From the NCBI GenBank assembly GCA_027315205.1, contig DAHUYM010000008.1, positions 62,001 through 126,000 of the forward strand: DNA of 64,000 bases, in the 5' to 3' direction. Position 1 is the stretch's first letter. Each line of letters begins with the position of its first letter. This DNA comes from Leptospirillum sp. GTDB taxonomy: Bacteria; Nitrospirota; Leptospirillia; Leptospirillales; Leptospirillaceae. Both the position numbers and the translations under genes were made by a program. Below are positions 20,623-29,056 of the stretch, piece after piece. Under the pieces are notes generated by a model. That model worked only from the letters and a program-made list of their open reading frames with translations. It was not told where the DNA came from and did no database searches.

Positions 20623-21219
20623 GTGGGAAACCGGATAAGAAGAACGCCAGTTTTGGTTGTTCTCGTAATTTTTTTGTTGTTGGGACACATGCAAACGGCT
20701 TGGGCTCTGGGGGGAATCGGAACCCTCGTGGAAAGCCGGATCCTTTGGGTCGAAACGCGAACGATGCAAAGCCTCCAACATTTGAAAAGCTTTTTCCTTG
20801 AGAAAGACCAGGGCGAGGATTTCTATGGCACTCCCGTCCTTCCCGTGGAGCCTCCAAGCACGGATCCGGTACCGACGACGGCTCCCAGTATCTCGGACCT
20901 TACCTTGTCCGCCCATGAAGGGATGGGGGAAGCTCTGGGGGGGATCGCCCAGACCCCCGGGGAAGAGGTAATCGGTCAGGGCATCCATCAAATGGCATAC
21001 CAGGCCAGCCCTGAAGGCGCCCTTAGGCTGGGTGCAGATACCCAGGGGCATATCTACCAGATCCTTCTTTCGATCCACAAGGATCTTCTCTATCTCCTGA
21101 AGGAGCAGTCGTCCTCGGCGGGAATCGAGGGGCACGTGATCGATCTTGCCCATCAAAGAGACCAGGAAGACCAGAGGATCATCGAGATGCAATTGCCAAG
21201 CTGGATCATTCTCCGCTGA
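20623..21219 (+). CDS. Exported protein in VirB5 position, unrecognised
   Basis: The 198-residue product has a signal peptide (hydrophobic 10-28 ending in AWALG). A region with many Pro and Thr follows (about 66-90), then a mostly helical C-terminal half. It lies between the VirB4-like and VirB6-like genes, where VirB5/TrbJ minor pilus proteins occur, but I see no convincing VirB5 motif. The start is GTG 20623, with a GGGGGGAT ribosome-binding stretch. It ends 2 bases before the VirB6-like gene. Confidence 0.5.
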   Translation: MGNRIRRTPVLVVLVIFLLLGHMQTAWALGGIGTLVESRILWVETRTMQSLQHLKSFFLEKDQGEDFYGTPVLPVEPPSTDPVPTTAPSISDLTLSAHEGMGEALGGIAQTPGEEVIGQGIHQMAYQASPEGALRLGADTQGHIYQILLSIHKDLLYLLKEQSSSAGIEGHVIDLAHQRDQEDQRIIEMQLPSWIILR

Positions 21220-21221
21220 CG

Positions 21222-22439
21222 ATGCTCTGTCCTGGACCCAACGGCCGCATCGGAACGCTTCTGTTCCAGGATTCCACAACGATCCCCTGTGTCATGGTGC
21301 CCATTCAGGGACAAATTATGGGTGTGGTCCGTATCCTGATGCTGGTGACACTCCCCATATCGGTCCTCGTCCTCTGGGGAAAGATGCGCGACCAGAAACC
21401 GATTTTTTCCGACCTGGTCCGCATCGTGACCGTATTTATCCTGCTGATCGGCTATGGAACGTTTTTCCAGGACATGACCGGTTTTGTCGGATCGGTGGCG
21501 AATGCCCTCTACCCTTCAGACCGGATTCTTGCGTTCTACGAGGCGTTGTGGGGTTCACCACTGGTTCCGGGAACCGCCGGGTCGTTTCTGAGTTTCCTGT
21601 CCGATCCGATGGGGCTTTTTTATGTTCTCCTGGTGGACTTTTTAAAGGTCCTCGTTTTTCTATTCACGCTGATTCGATATGCACTGTTGTCCTTCCTGTA
21701 TGTGATCGGCCCGTTGCTTTTCGCCATGGGAATCATTCCCGGACTTTTTTTCATGGTCTTCCAGTGGGGCAGGAACGCCATCGAGATCATGTTCTGGCTC
21801 GTGATCCACAATGTTTTCATCGGTATTTTCACGGCCATCAACCTGATCCAGGCCATTCAGCCCGTGGCCCTTTCGGTAACGATCACCAACCGTGTGCTAT
21901 CGATCGGGGTGATGCTCGTGCTGGTACTCATGTTCCTTTTTGTTCCGATCCTGACCCATCTTTTGCTCGACCGGTCGTACGAAGGGATCGGATCGTTCGT
22001 GGGACCCCAGGTGACGATGATGGGAAAACGGATGTTCGAAGCCGGTTTCCTCCGACCCCTCTCGACGGGGGAGATGCCATTGGGCTTGGGTGAGCTCAAG
22101 TTTGGAACGGTGACGAAAGATACCGGCCAGGGGAAACGGGTCTACCGGAAGAAGCAGTTCAGGATCGGTCCTTACAGCGTCACCTCGTTACTGTGGAAAA
22201 GAAAACCGAAGGAAACGAAAGAACTGTCTGCTGGATCGGCATCCGAGGACACCCCTCAAAAAAGTCCCCGCAAGACAAGGAAAGCGTCAACGCGAAAAAC
22301 CCCGTCTTCGGAGACCCCGACGAAACCCAAGACCCGGACAAAAAGAACCTCTTCCAAACCGGCCCCGGACTCCGGCATGCCCAGGGCACCCAAGCGCCGA
22401 AAGTCGGCAAAAAAAGAAGAAAGTGAAGCCAATCCATGA
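21222..22439 (+). CDS. VirB6/TrbL-like polytopic membrane protein with basic tail
   Basis: This 405-residue protein has about six hydrophobic segments between residues 30 and 260, in a TrbL/VirB6-like pattern. The last 85 residues are a low-complexity Lys/Ser/Thr/Pro tail (runs such as KSPRKTRKAS). VirB6 forms part of the inner-membrane channel and contacts substrate. The basic tail could bind DNA or the cell surface, but this is speculation. It overlaps the VirB8-like start by 4 bases. Confidence 0.7.
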   Translation: MLCPGPNGRIGTLLFQDSTTIPCVMVPIQGQIMGVVRILMLVTLPISVLVLWGKMRDQKPIFSDLVRIVTVFILLIGYGTFFQDMTGFVGSVANALYPSDRILAFYEALWGSPLVPGTAGSFLSFLSDPMGLFYVLLVDFLKVLVFLFTLIRYALLSFLYVIGPLLFAMGIIPGLFFMVFQWGRNAIEIMFWLVIHNVFIGIFTAINLIQAIQPVALSVTITNRVLSIGVMLVLVLMFLFVPILTHLLLDRSYEGIGSFVGPQVTMMGKRMFEAGFLRPLSTGEMPLGLGELKFGTVTKDTGQGKRVYRKKQFRIGPYSVTSLLWKRKPKETKELSAGSASEDTPQKSPRKTRKASTRKTPSSETPTKPKTRTKRTSSKPAPDSGMPRAPKRRKSAKKEESEANP

Positions 22440-23125
22440 ATTTTCCGTTCTCATTCTCCGGATCGACGGAACGTGACATCCCGTTGCCCCCTTCCGGGTT
22501 CGACCGACTTCTCGAACTGGAAGACCGGCTGGTCCTCTACCTGCGCGTCTACTGGATCACTGTCACCGCTTTTATCCTTGCCATTCTGGGAATCTGGTAT
22601 ACGTCTCCGAGAGTTCCTCTCGTGGTCGGGATCACCCAGACCGGTTCGATGATGCCGATGGAAGTCCTTTCGAAGGAGGAACGACACACACGGTTCGGAA
22701 TGATTCTTTCCTCGTTCATCAAGGATTTTCTTCGCGATTTCACGGAGTACGATTCGTTCCAGGAACCCTACCGTCTCTCGCGTGCTTTTCGTGTCATGAC
22801 ACCGGCACTCATGACAAAGCTCGAAACCGAGTTTCGTGAAAAGGGGATTGTCGACAGGATTACCAAGGCCCGGATCCGGAGCCGGATCGAAATACGCGAA
22901 AGCCGGATTCGCCGGATTTCTGACGGGATCTACGCCGTAACCGTGGTCAGCGTCAGGCATGTCGCGTCCTACGATGACCCGGCGTCCAGACGCGATGAGG
23001 TCCTCAAATCACGGCTTGTCGTGCGGGAAGGATCCCCGACGCCGACGAATCCCTATGGTCTTTGGGTCACGTCGTATGCAGAACATCTCCTGGACCGGAG
23101 CCAAACCGGTGGAGGAGCGCCATGA
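22436..23125 (+). CDS. VirB8/TraE-like assembly protein
   Basis: This 229-residue bitopic protein has a short cytoplasmic N-terminus, one TM helix at about 39-58, and a periplasmic domain of VirB8 length with SRAFRVMTPALMTKLE and a C-terminal LWVTSYAEHLL strand. VirB8 is the assembly hub linking inner-membrane and core complexes. ATG 22436 overlaps the upstream stop, and its own stop overlaps the VirB9-like ATG. Confidence 0.72.
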   Translation: MNFPFSFSGSTERDIPLPPSGFDRLLELEDRLVLYLRVYWITVTAFILAILGIWYTSPRVPLVVGITQTGSMMPMEVLSKEERHTRFGMILSSFIKDFLRDFTEYDSFQEPYRLSRAFRVMTPALMTKLETEFREKGIVDRITKARIRSRIEIRESRIRRISDGIYAVTVVSVRHVASYDDPASRRDEVLKSRLVVREGSPTPTNPYGLWVTSYAEHLLDRSQTGGGAP

Positions 23126-24240
23126 AAAAAGGGTTTTTTGCGGGATTTATATTGAGTCTGGTCATCGTTCTGCTCCCGGTCTTTCTTTACATGGACGCCC
23201 GATCCTCGTCTCCCCGTCCATCGAACTCCTACGGGGCACCGAACGTGCCGGATCCGTTCATCTCTGGGGCGATCCGTCCGGACCGGTCGACCGGTCCGTC
23301 GAATCTGCCGTCCGGAACAGACAATGGAGATCCGCCAAAGACGAATGAACAGGAAAAAGAGGCAAATCCGGATGAAAAAAAAGCGGAAAACATCGTGATG
23401 CTTAAAAAAAGGGACATTCCCCAGGCGAACTTCCGGGTCCCGAAGCACGAGGGGATCCGGACACGGGTCTACGACCCCAACAGGATCTATACGCTCCGCA
23501 CCGCGATCTCGCATGTCTCCCTGATCGACCTGCCGGAAGAGGCGAAAGAGGTCTATATGGGGGATTCGAAACTCTTCCTGGCCGAGGTCTTCGGTTCACG
23601 CGTGAAGGTAAAACCCATCACGTACGACCCGGCGTCCAAGACCAACATGATCATCTACACGATCCACAAGCGATTTACGTTCAGGGTGAAAACCGTTCCG
23701 CCAGGTGAAGAGGACGACCTGACGACCTTCCTTTCCCCCGACGCCGAAACCGTCGTGAACCTGAATCCCCTGAAGACCGTGATCCGGGAGCACATGGAAA
23801 AAAAGGAGGCCAGGGATCTCGAGGCGAAACGGACCGAGACCCTGAAGGAAGCCGGACCGACGATGCCGCTCCGGATATCAGGAGTCACTCGACGTATTCT
23901 CATGACTTTTTTGGGATTCTCCCGGAATCAGGACTCTTTTTTCGGCCTCCTCGAAATCCGGAACGGCAATTCCCGGCGTTTTTATCTGAGCGGGGTCCGG
24001 ATCCGGAAATATAAAAGCGGACTTTTTTGGGAAGGACAAAAAGAATTCGATCCCCGGTCGGACTGGAGCCAGAGTTTCAACGCCTGGGTGGACCCTGGAA
24101 CGAGCAAGAGATTTCTCGTTCAGGTGGGCCATGTTCCGGGATTGTCGTCCCGTGAAGGGATCCGGGTGGTTGTGGAAGGGACCCTGAGGGGAGAAGGGGA
24201 TATCCGCTGGCGCGGGGATTCGGGTGGCGTATTCCGATGA
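23122..24240 (+). CDS. VirB9/TraK-like periplasmic core protein
   Basis: The 372-residue product has an N-terminal hydrophobic export segment (5-23), a Pro/Ser/Asp-rich linker (about 28-90), and a VirB9-like N-domain. That domain reads as YDPNRIYTLRTAISHVSLIDLP, then GDSKLFLAEVFG, VKVKPITYDP and TNMIIYT. A C-terminal beta-rich region with GVRIRKYKSGLFWEG follows. VirB9 builds the outer-membrane core ring with VirB7 and VirB10. ATG 23122 (ATGA overlap) is the start. No separate VirB7 lipoprotein was found. Confidence 0.78.
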   Translation: MKKGFFAGFILSLVIVLLPVFLYMDARSSSPRPSNSYGAPNVPDPFISGAIRPDRSTGPSNLPSGTDNGDPPKTNEQEKEANPDEKKAENIVMLKKRDIPQANFRVPKHEGIRTRVYDPNRIYTLRTAISHVSLIDLPEEAKEVYMGDSKLFLAEVFGSRVKVKPITYDPASKTNMIIYTIHKRFTFRVKTVPPGEEDDLTTFLSPDAETVVNLNPLKTVIREHMEKKEARDLEAKRTETLKEAGPTMPLRISGVTRRILMTFLGFSRNQDSFFGLLEIRNGNSRRFYLSGVRIRKYKSGLFWEGQKEFDPRSDWSQSFNAWVDPGTSKRFLVQVGHVPGLSSREGIRVVVEGTLRGEGDIRWRGDSGGVFR

Positions 24241-25220
24241 CGGGACGATGGGGATTCATTCTCGGTCTGGCCGGTATCGGTTTTTTCCTGTATTCGTCCT
24301 TTCATCCGGGATCACTGTCACGTCAAACATCACGCGTGTCAGAAGGAGAAGGGAATGCCACCGGTACCGGGTTCCCTCGGAATACCACACGCTGGCAAAC
24401 GCCCCCGAGCTGGACGGGGTTCTCTCTGTCTCCCGGATCCCGAACCTCCGGGCAAAACGCGTCGATCCTTTCCGGGAAGTCCGCCCGTCACGATCTCGAT
24501 TCACAGAGCACCGTCTATATCGGCTCAGGATCGCCCACGGCAGCTTCTCCGGCGGCGGACAATCCTCTGATCGCACTGGTGAAAAGTGTGTTTTCGAACG
24601 GTCGAACGCCATTGTCCCCCCGGATTCCCGCGAATCCGGAGGCCCGGAGATCGTCCGGAGGGTCCGGGGGCGTTCCTTCGGGAACGACCCTCAAGGGCGA
24701 AGTTGTGCGAGATGTCGAAGGGCCGGGAAGCCAGGTTCCCATCTATGTCATCGTCCTCCCTCAATCGGCCGGAGAGATCAGAATCGGTCATCCGTTCGAA
24801 TTGATGGGATATCCGGACGGACTCACGGAGGATCGGCGGCTTAAGGTCCGGTTCATCAAAGCACTCTACCGGGGAGGATTCGAATCGCCGATGTCCGGGT
24901 ACGCCCTGTCCGGAGGAAGGGAGGGGATACCGATCCGGCTTTCGAACCATTTCGGCGGCAACATGACCCGCTCGTTCGGACGGGATTCTCTCATGCTGGG
25001 TGGGGCAGCTGTGGGAGCCGCCGGATGGTCGGGCAGCGGAAATCTTGCCGATGTCCTGGGAATGGAAGAAGGCGGCACGTTGCTTTACGAGGCGCAAAAC
25101 GGCATCTCGTCGCAAAATCGCCAGCCCAGTTATCGTCTCGACCGACACACCCCGATCGACGTCCTGGTCGTCCAGGGGTTTCCCCTTGCGGATTCTTTGA
25201 CGTCCGGAACCTCAAAATGA
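24237..25220 (+). CDS. VirB10/TrbI-like core protein
   Basis: The 327-residue bitopic protein has a TM segment at about 6-22, a long Ser/Gly/Pro-rich periplasmic linker (25-150) and a beta-rich C-domain. That domain starts near GTTLKGEVVRDVEGPGS and includes a GYALSGGREG segment and a Gly-rich helical insertion (LMLGGAAVGAAGWSG) like the VirB10 antenna region. VirB10 spans both membranes and couples ATPase activity to the outer pore. Its start overlaps the VirB9-like stop, and its stop overlaps the next ATG. Confidence 0.72.
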   Translation: MTGRWGFILGLAGIGFFLYSSFHPGSLSRQTSRVSEGEGNATGTGFPRNTTRWQTPPSWTGFSLSPGSRTSGQNASILSGKSARHDLDSQSTVYIGSGSPTAASPAADNPLIALVKSVFSNGRTPLSPRIPANPEARRSSGGSGGVPSGTTLKGEVVRDVEGPGSQVPIYVIVLPQSAGEIRIGHPFELMGYPDGLTEDRRLKVRFIKALYRGGFESPMSGYALSGGREGIPIRLSNHFGGNMTRSFGRDSLMLGGAAVGAAGWSGSGNLADVLGMEEGGTLLYEAQNGISSQNRQPSYRLDRHTPIDVLVVQGFPLADSLTSGTSK

Positions 25221-26077
25221 CCCTTGACGATCTGTTCGAGTTCGTCGGGAGCTGCCGAAATCTGGAAAGGGAGATAAATGCCCTCTTTTATGAACGCGAA
25301 GAGGCGATAAGAGCCTCGATCCTGGCCCTCCTGACGAACGAGCACGTCTATCAGATCGGACTGCCCGGAACCGGAAAAAGCCTTCTGATCCGAACCCTTG
25401 CCCAACGTGTGTCCGGATGCATCTTCTTCGAAACGCTCCTGAACGGTGAGTCCACCCGGGAATCCCTTTCGGAATCCACCGGGAGACAGGGCCTGGCGAA
25501 CGCTCATATCGTTTTTCTGGACGAAGTATTCAGGGCCCCGAAATCCCTCCTGTTTTCCCTTCTTCCCGCCCTGAACGAACGCATCTTCTACGACGGAGGC
25601 CCAAAAAGACTTCCGCTCTTGTCCCTCTTCGCCGCCAGCAACCAGAATCCCTCTCCGGCGGACGGACTTGACGCCTTCTACGATCGCTTCACATTTCGGT
25701 CCCTGATCCGTCCCATCGCGAAAAAAAAGAATTTCCAGGACTATATGGACGACCATCGCCCGAGCATGCCCAATTTGGGGGATTTCCCCCTCCCGGTCGA
25801 CTCGTTAAAGGAGTCGGGGAACGCTATCCGAACACTGGTCGAGTTCGATGTCGGGGGACGCGAGGCGATCTGGCACGTGCGGGAACGTTTTTCCCAAGAG
25901 GGAATATGGCTTTCGGACCGCCGTTGGAAGAAGGTCTGGATCGCCGCGAAGGCCGCCGCGGCTTACGCTTTTTCCGAGCGCGTGAGAGAGATCCATGTCC
26001 GGGAATTGTTCCCCGTCTTGTGGACGTATCCGACAGAATTCCGGATGATCGAACGCATCCTTCTCGAGATCTCCTGA
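25217..26077 (+). CDS. MoxR/RavA-type AAA+ ATPase in the T4SS-like operon
   Basis: This 286-residue AAA+ ATPase has Walker A GLPGTGKS near residue 48, Walker B HIVFLDEVFRAP, a sensor-1 region LFAASNQNPS, and an Arg-finger region around FYDRFTFRSLIRP, all typical of the MoxR/RavA clade. It has none of the VirB11 hallmarks. ATG 25217 overlaps the VirB10-like stop, so it is translationally coupled to the secretion genes. MoxR proteins usually remodel partner complexes, often with a VWA protein, which is not found here. It may replace VirB11 or act as an assembly chaperone. Confidence 0.85.
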   Translation: MTLDDLFEFVGSCRNLEREINALFYEREEAIRASILALLTNEHVYQIGLPGTGKSLLIRTLAQRVSGCIFFETLLNGESTRESLSESTGRQGLANAHIVFLDEVFRAPKSLLFSLLPALNERIFYDGGPKRLPLLSLFAASNQNPSPADGLDAFYDRFTFRSLIRPIAKKKNFQDYMDDHRPSMPNLGDFPLPVDSLKESGNAIRTLVEFDVGGREAIWHVRERFSQEGIWLSDRRWKKVWIAAKAAAAYAFSERVREIHVRELFPVLWTYPTEFRMIERILLEIS

Positions 26078-26261
26078 CCATCCATCCGATTTATCCCTTT
26101 TTCAGGTTGTTCCGGGTCGTCTTTGAGATCGATTTCCCTCTCGGAACTCCTTGATCAAATCTTGACCAAAGAGGGAAATGACCTGACCGGGTCGGAAAAC
26201 AAAACCTTTTTCCACAGTGTTTTCCACAGTTCATCCCCCAGGGCTGGTAGCGGATTTCGGT
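26078..26261. other. Intergenic region between convergent genes
   Basis: This stretch of 184 bases holds the tandem DnaA-box-like repeat described separately. No convincing terminator stem was found. Confidence 0.5.
26208..26230. repeat. Tandem 12-bp DnaA-box-like repeat
   Basis: Two copies of TTTTCCACAGT (26208-26218 and 26220-26230) lie 12 bases apart. Each contains TTTTCCACA, which fits the relaxed DnaA box TT(A/T)TNCACA. No replication gene is adjacent. It could be a regulatory or origin-like site, or an accident of composition. Confidence 0.45.
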
Positions 26262-26708
26262 TTATTCAGGGGAGGGAAGGGGTTCCGTGCTCCGAAAGCG
26301 GTATAGCCCCCGGCCCGTATGAAGAACCTGGTCTTTTCGCCGGACGAGCGCCACTCGCACGGCATTTTTCAGGTCCCGGGAATTTGGAGCCCCCGAACCG
26401 GATGAAAGAAGGTCTGTGATTTCGTCGAGTGTAAAGTCGCGATTGTCCGAGCTGAGGATCCGGAGCGCTTCGTCGCCGATGGACGCCGAATGGGCCTGGA
26501 AGGACGGGGGAGAAAGAAATGCGGGTTTTGACCGGGGTAACAGGTTCTCCGGTTTGGGGAACGGGGCGGAGGAAGGTTGGGTATCGCTTTCCAGGAAGGT
26601 TCCGATCAAGCGTTCCATTTCCCTGAGCCTCAGGATTTCATGTTCGAGGCGGGAAATCTCTTTCCGGATCTCTTCCTGGAAACGAATCGATTGAGTACTG
26701 AAATCCAT
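26262..26708 (-). CDS. Coiled-coil / winged-helix-like protein, unrecognised
   Basis: This 148-residue protein has an N-terminal coiled coil (about 8-45, heptad-rich with many Glu, Arg and Leu), a Pro/Ser linker (46-80), and a C-terminal domain. That domain starts near SIGDEALRIL and has a helix-turn-helix-like FTLDEITDLLSS and a wing-like HTGRGLYRF. It resembles a small DNA-binding protein but matches no family I can name. ATG 26708 has GGAGAG upstream; the in-frame opening to 26951 runs through AT-rich non-coding sequence. It is convergent with the T4SS-like operon and may regulate it. Confidence 0.55.
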   Translation of the reverse strand: MDFSTQSIRFQEEIRKEISRLEHEILRLREMERLIGTFLESDTQPSSAPFPKPENLLPRSKPAFLSPPSFQAHSASIGDEALRILSSDNRDFTLDEITDLLSSGSGAPNSRDLKNAVRVALVRRKDQVLHTGRGLYRFRSTEPLPSPE

Positions 26709-26787
26709 ACGTCTCTCCATTCGAACAATGTACGAACAGTCTAAACACGACGTTCGGTGAAAGCAACCACGATAAAAAACGTTTAAA

Positions 26788-26809
26788 ATAGACCACGTAA
26801 TTGGTCTAT
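26788..26809. repeat. Inverted repeat upstream of the coiled-coil gene
   Basis: ATAGACC (26788-26794) and GGTCTAT (26803-26809) are separated by 8 bases. They lie about 80 bases upstream of the leftward start at 26708, in an AT-rich region. This is a candidate operator. Confidence 0.4.
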
Positions 26810-26820
26810 CAATAACAGAA

Positions 26821-26925
26821 TCCATGACATTAGATTTAATTAAAAAAATATTAAATATTATATAGTTAAAAAAATAAATACATTCGATTCTTAAAAAAAA
26901 TAAAAAGAGGATCCCGCCCTTGTCG
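26821..26925. other. Strongly AT-rich tract between divergent genes
   Basis: About 100 bases consist mostly of A and T (runs such as TTAATTAAAAAAATATTAAA), in contrast to the GC-rich flanks. It separates the leftward coiled-coil gene from hemW. It could hold promoters for both, a curved or nucleoid-protein-binding segment, or a DNA-unwinding element. No coding content was seen. Confidence 0.5.
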
Positions 26926-26949
26926 AAGGGTTCGGGATAGAATACGTCC

Positions 26950-28116
26950 ATGTCCCATCCGATCTTTCCCGATCCCGAAGGTTGCGGTTTTTATGTACAG
27001 GTTCCGTTCTGTACGGAACGATGCGATTATTGCAGCATTGCCGTTTCGGCGCGGCCGGATCGGGCGGCCCCCTATATCAGGGCTCTTGGACGGGAAGTGG
27101 AACGGACCCGGAAGCACGCAGAAGCATTGTCCCCGAGTACGTTTTACATCGGAGGGGGCACGCCGACCTCATTGCCCTTACCCCAACTGGAGGAGATTCT
27201 CTCTCTTCTTCCTATCCCCCCGGGCTTCCAGCCTGAAATGACCCTTGAAGCCCGGCCGGAAACGCTCTCGGATACGCTTCTCGAACGGATCGAAAAAAAA
27301 GGTGTCACCCGTTTGAGCGTTGGCATCGAGGCCTTTTCCCTTGAACAAATGCGCTTTCTGGGGAGGAAGGCCGAAGCGACTGATCCCGTCGGCATCCTCA
27401 ACCGCATACGATCCGGTTTTTCGGGAAGGGTGTCGATGGATTTTATTGTCGGGGGCGACGGATACGACCCAGATCTTTTCAGGAAAAACGCCGGACGACT
27501 GTACGATGCGGGCCTCGATCACCTTTCCGTCTACCCGCTTGCGCTTGAACTCAGGACGGTCCTGAAACTCAAGGAGACCAGGGGTGAGCTTGACGGGTTA
27601 CTGGAGGACACGACCGCACATCAATGGCGGAGAGCCACGGAAGATTTACGGTTGATGGGTTGGCACCATTATGAAGTTTCGAACTTCGCGCACGATCCCG
27701 ATTTGATTTGTTTTCATAACGTTCTGGTCTGGAAAGGGGGGAACTATATCGGCATCGGAGCCGGTGCCCATCAGAAAATCGGTAACGTACGTACTAATAA
27801 CGTACGATCAATTATATCGTACGAACAGGCTCTTGAAAAGGATCGGGACCCGTTCGATGAGAAGGAAGAACTCTCCGAGACCGCGCTTTGGATGGAATAT
27901 ATGTACACGAACGCACGCCTATCGTACGGAATTCCGTTCGAACATATTATACCGTACGTTGGCGAGCGAGGCTTTTCCTCTTATATCGCAACCATGCTCC
28001 GGTCCGGATGGATAGACCAGGTCTCATTGGATAAAGGACGTCTGAGATTTACGTTCGAGGGTTGGTTGTGGCTCGATGAACTGGTGGGACGGCTGGTTTC
28101 GTTGAGGCATGATTGA
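26950..28116 (+). CDS. hemW: HemW-like radical SAM protein (haem chaperone family)
   Basis: The 388-residue radical SAM enzyme has CTERCDYC (Cys21, Cys25, Cys28) for the 4Fe-4S cluster, the family segment YIGGGTPTSLP, and SVGIEAFSLEQM. The C-terminal HemW domain contains VSNFAHDP and WKGGNYIGIGAGAH. It is related to HemN but is the shorter HemW type, which binds haem and delivers it to target proteins; older annotation calls it oxygen-independent coproporphyrinogen oxidase. The last third carries an unusual group of CGTACG words and rare-looking codons. Xer recombinase lies convergently 18 bases away. Confidence 0.9.
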   Translation: MSHPIFPDPEGCGFYVQVPFCTERCDYCSIAVSARPDRAAPYIRALGREVERTRKHAEALSPSTFYIGGGTPTSLPLPQLEEILSLLPIPPGFQPEMTLEARPETLSDTLLERIEKKGVTRLSVGIEAFSLEQMRFLGRKAEATDPVGILNRIRSGFSGRVSMDFIVGGDGYDPDLFRKNAGRLYDAGLDHLSVYPLALELRTVLKLKETRGELDGLLEDTTAHQWRRATEDLRLMGWHHYEVSNFAHDPDLICFHNVLVWKGGNYIGIGAGAHQKIGNVRTNNVRSIISYEQALEKDRDPFDEKEELSETALWMEYMYTNARLSYGIPFEHIIPYVGERGFSSYIATMLRSGWIDQVSLDKGRLRFTFEGWLWLDELVGRLVSLRHD

Positions 28117-28134
28117 AGGGAGTGTCCGGTTCTC

Positions 28135-29034
28135 TCAGGAGGACGGGCCTCCTCCTCTGGGATGGCGCTTGGCCAAATCCTCCTTCAGGCGGGTTATTTC
28201 GACGCGGGTATAGATCTCCGTCGTCTGGATATCGGCGTGTCCGAGCAAAAGCTGGATCGAACGGATATCCATTCCGTGCGCGAGGAGGTGCGTCGCGAAC
28301 GAATGTCTGAGAGTGTGCGGCGAAATTTCTGACGCGATGCCCGCTTTTCGTGCGTACCCTTTGATAAGAAACCACAATCCTTGCCTGGAAAATCCATCGT
28401 GAAGACGGGTCAGAAAAACAGTACGATGTTTTGTACGGATCTTTGATCGTACGTTATCGATGTACTCTTCCAGCCGTTCGATCGTTTCGCCGTCCAAAAA
28501 AGAAATGCGCTCTTTCAGTCCTTTTCCCAGGACTTTTACCGTTTCCTCGACGAGATCGATTTTGTCGAGGGTCAGGTTCGCGACCTCCGAGACCCGGAGC
28601 CCCGATGCGTAGAACACGGACAGGATGGCACGATCCCGGATCCCTTCGTCCGTCGACGGAGCCGGGATATCGAGGAGACGTCGTATCTCAACTTCGCTGA
28701 GGGTCTTGGGGAGGTTCCGGGGAATCCGGGGAGAAGGGAGGTCCTTGAGGTCGATCGAAGGGTACCCGAGCGTTGCGAGAAATCGGCTCCATTTTCGGAG
28801 GGAAGCTAAAATCCTTGCCCGACTTCTAGGGGCGAGCTCTTCCCGCGATCGAAAATAGGCCCCCAGATCCTCGCTCGAGAAGTCCAGGAGGGTTTTGCCT
28901 TCGTCATCGAGAAACCGGGTGAATCCGAACAGATCGAGGAGATACGCCTGTACCGTGTTGGCCGAGCGGCCGTCGGAGATCCTGAGATCCTGTTCGAACC
29001 GATCGAGGAGATCCCGTATCGCGTCCGGAATCAT
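28135..29034 (-). CDS. XerC/XerD-type tyrosine recombinase
   Basis: This 299-residue recombinase has a SAM-like N-terminal core-binding domain (1-95) and a catalytic domain. All active-site residues are visible: Arg in ASGLRVSE, Lys in GKGLKER, His and Arg in HTLRHSF, His in LLGHADI, and the nucleophile Tyr in TTEIYTRV. The length and domains fit chromosomal XerC/XerD, which resolve chromosome dimers at dif. Integrases of mobile elements are usually longer or more divergent, but its closeness to the T4SS-like operon makes a mobile role possible. No dif-like site was recognised nearby. Confidence 0.9.
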   Translation of the reverse strand: MIPDAIRDLLDRFEQDLRISDGRSANTVQAYLLDLFGFTRFLDDEGKTLLDFSSEDLGAYFRSREELAPRSRARILASLRKWSRFLATLGYPSIDLKDLPSPRIPRNLPKTLSEVEIRRLLDIPAPSTDEGIRDRAILSVFYASGLRVSEVANLTLDKIDLVEETVKVLGKGLKERISFLDGETIERLEEYIDNVRSKIRTKHRTVFLTRLHDGFSRQGLWFLIKGYARKAGIASEISPHTLRHSFATHLLAHGMDIRSIQLLLGHADIQTTEIYTRVEITRLKEDLAKRHPRGGGPSS

Positions 29035-29056
29035 CGTAGTGTCTCACTCCATGGAG

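Noticed and set aside
19334-20857. 507-residue antisense frame opposite the VirB4-like ATPase
   Set aside because: The sense strand carries Walker A and B motifs; the antisense product has no domain and low-quality composition.
26123-26419. 98-residue plus-strand frame after the MoxR-type ATPase
   Set aside because: It overlaps the antisense coiled-coil gene, and its second half is Pro/Gly/Arg-rich shadow sequence. The first 30 residues look natural, but no ribosome-binding site was seen.
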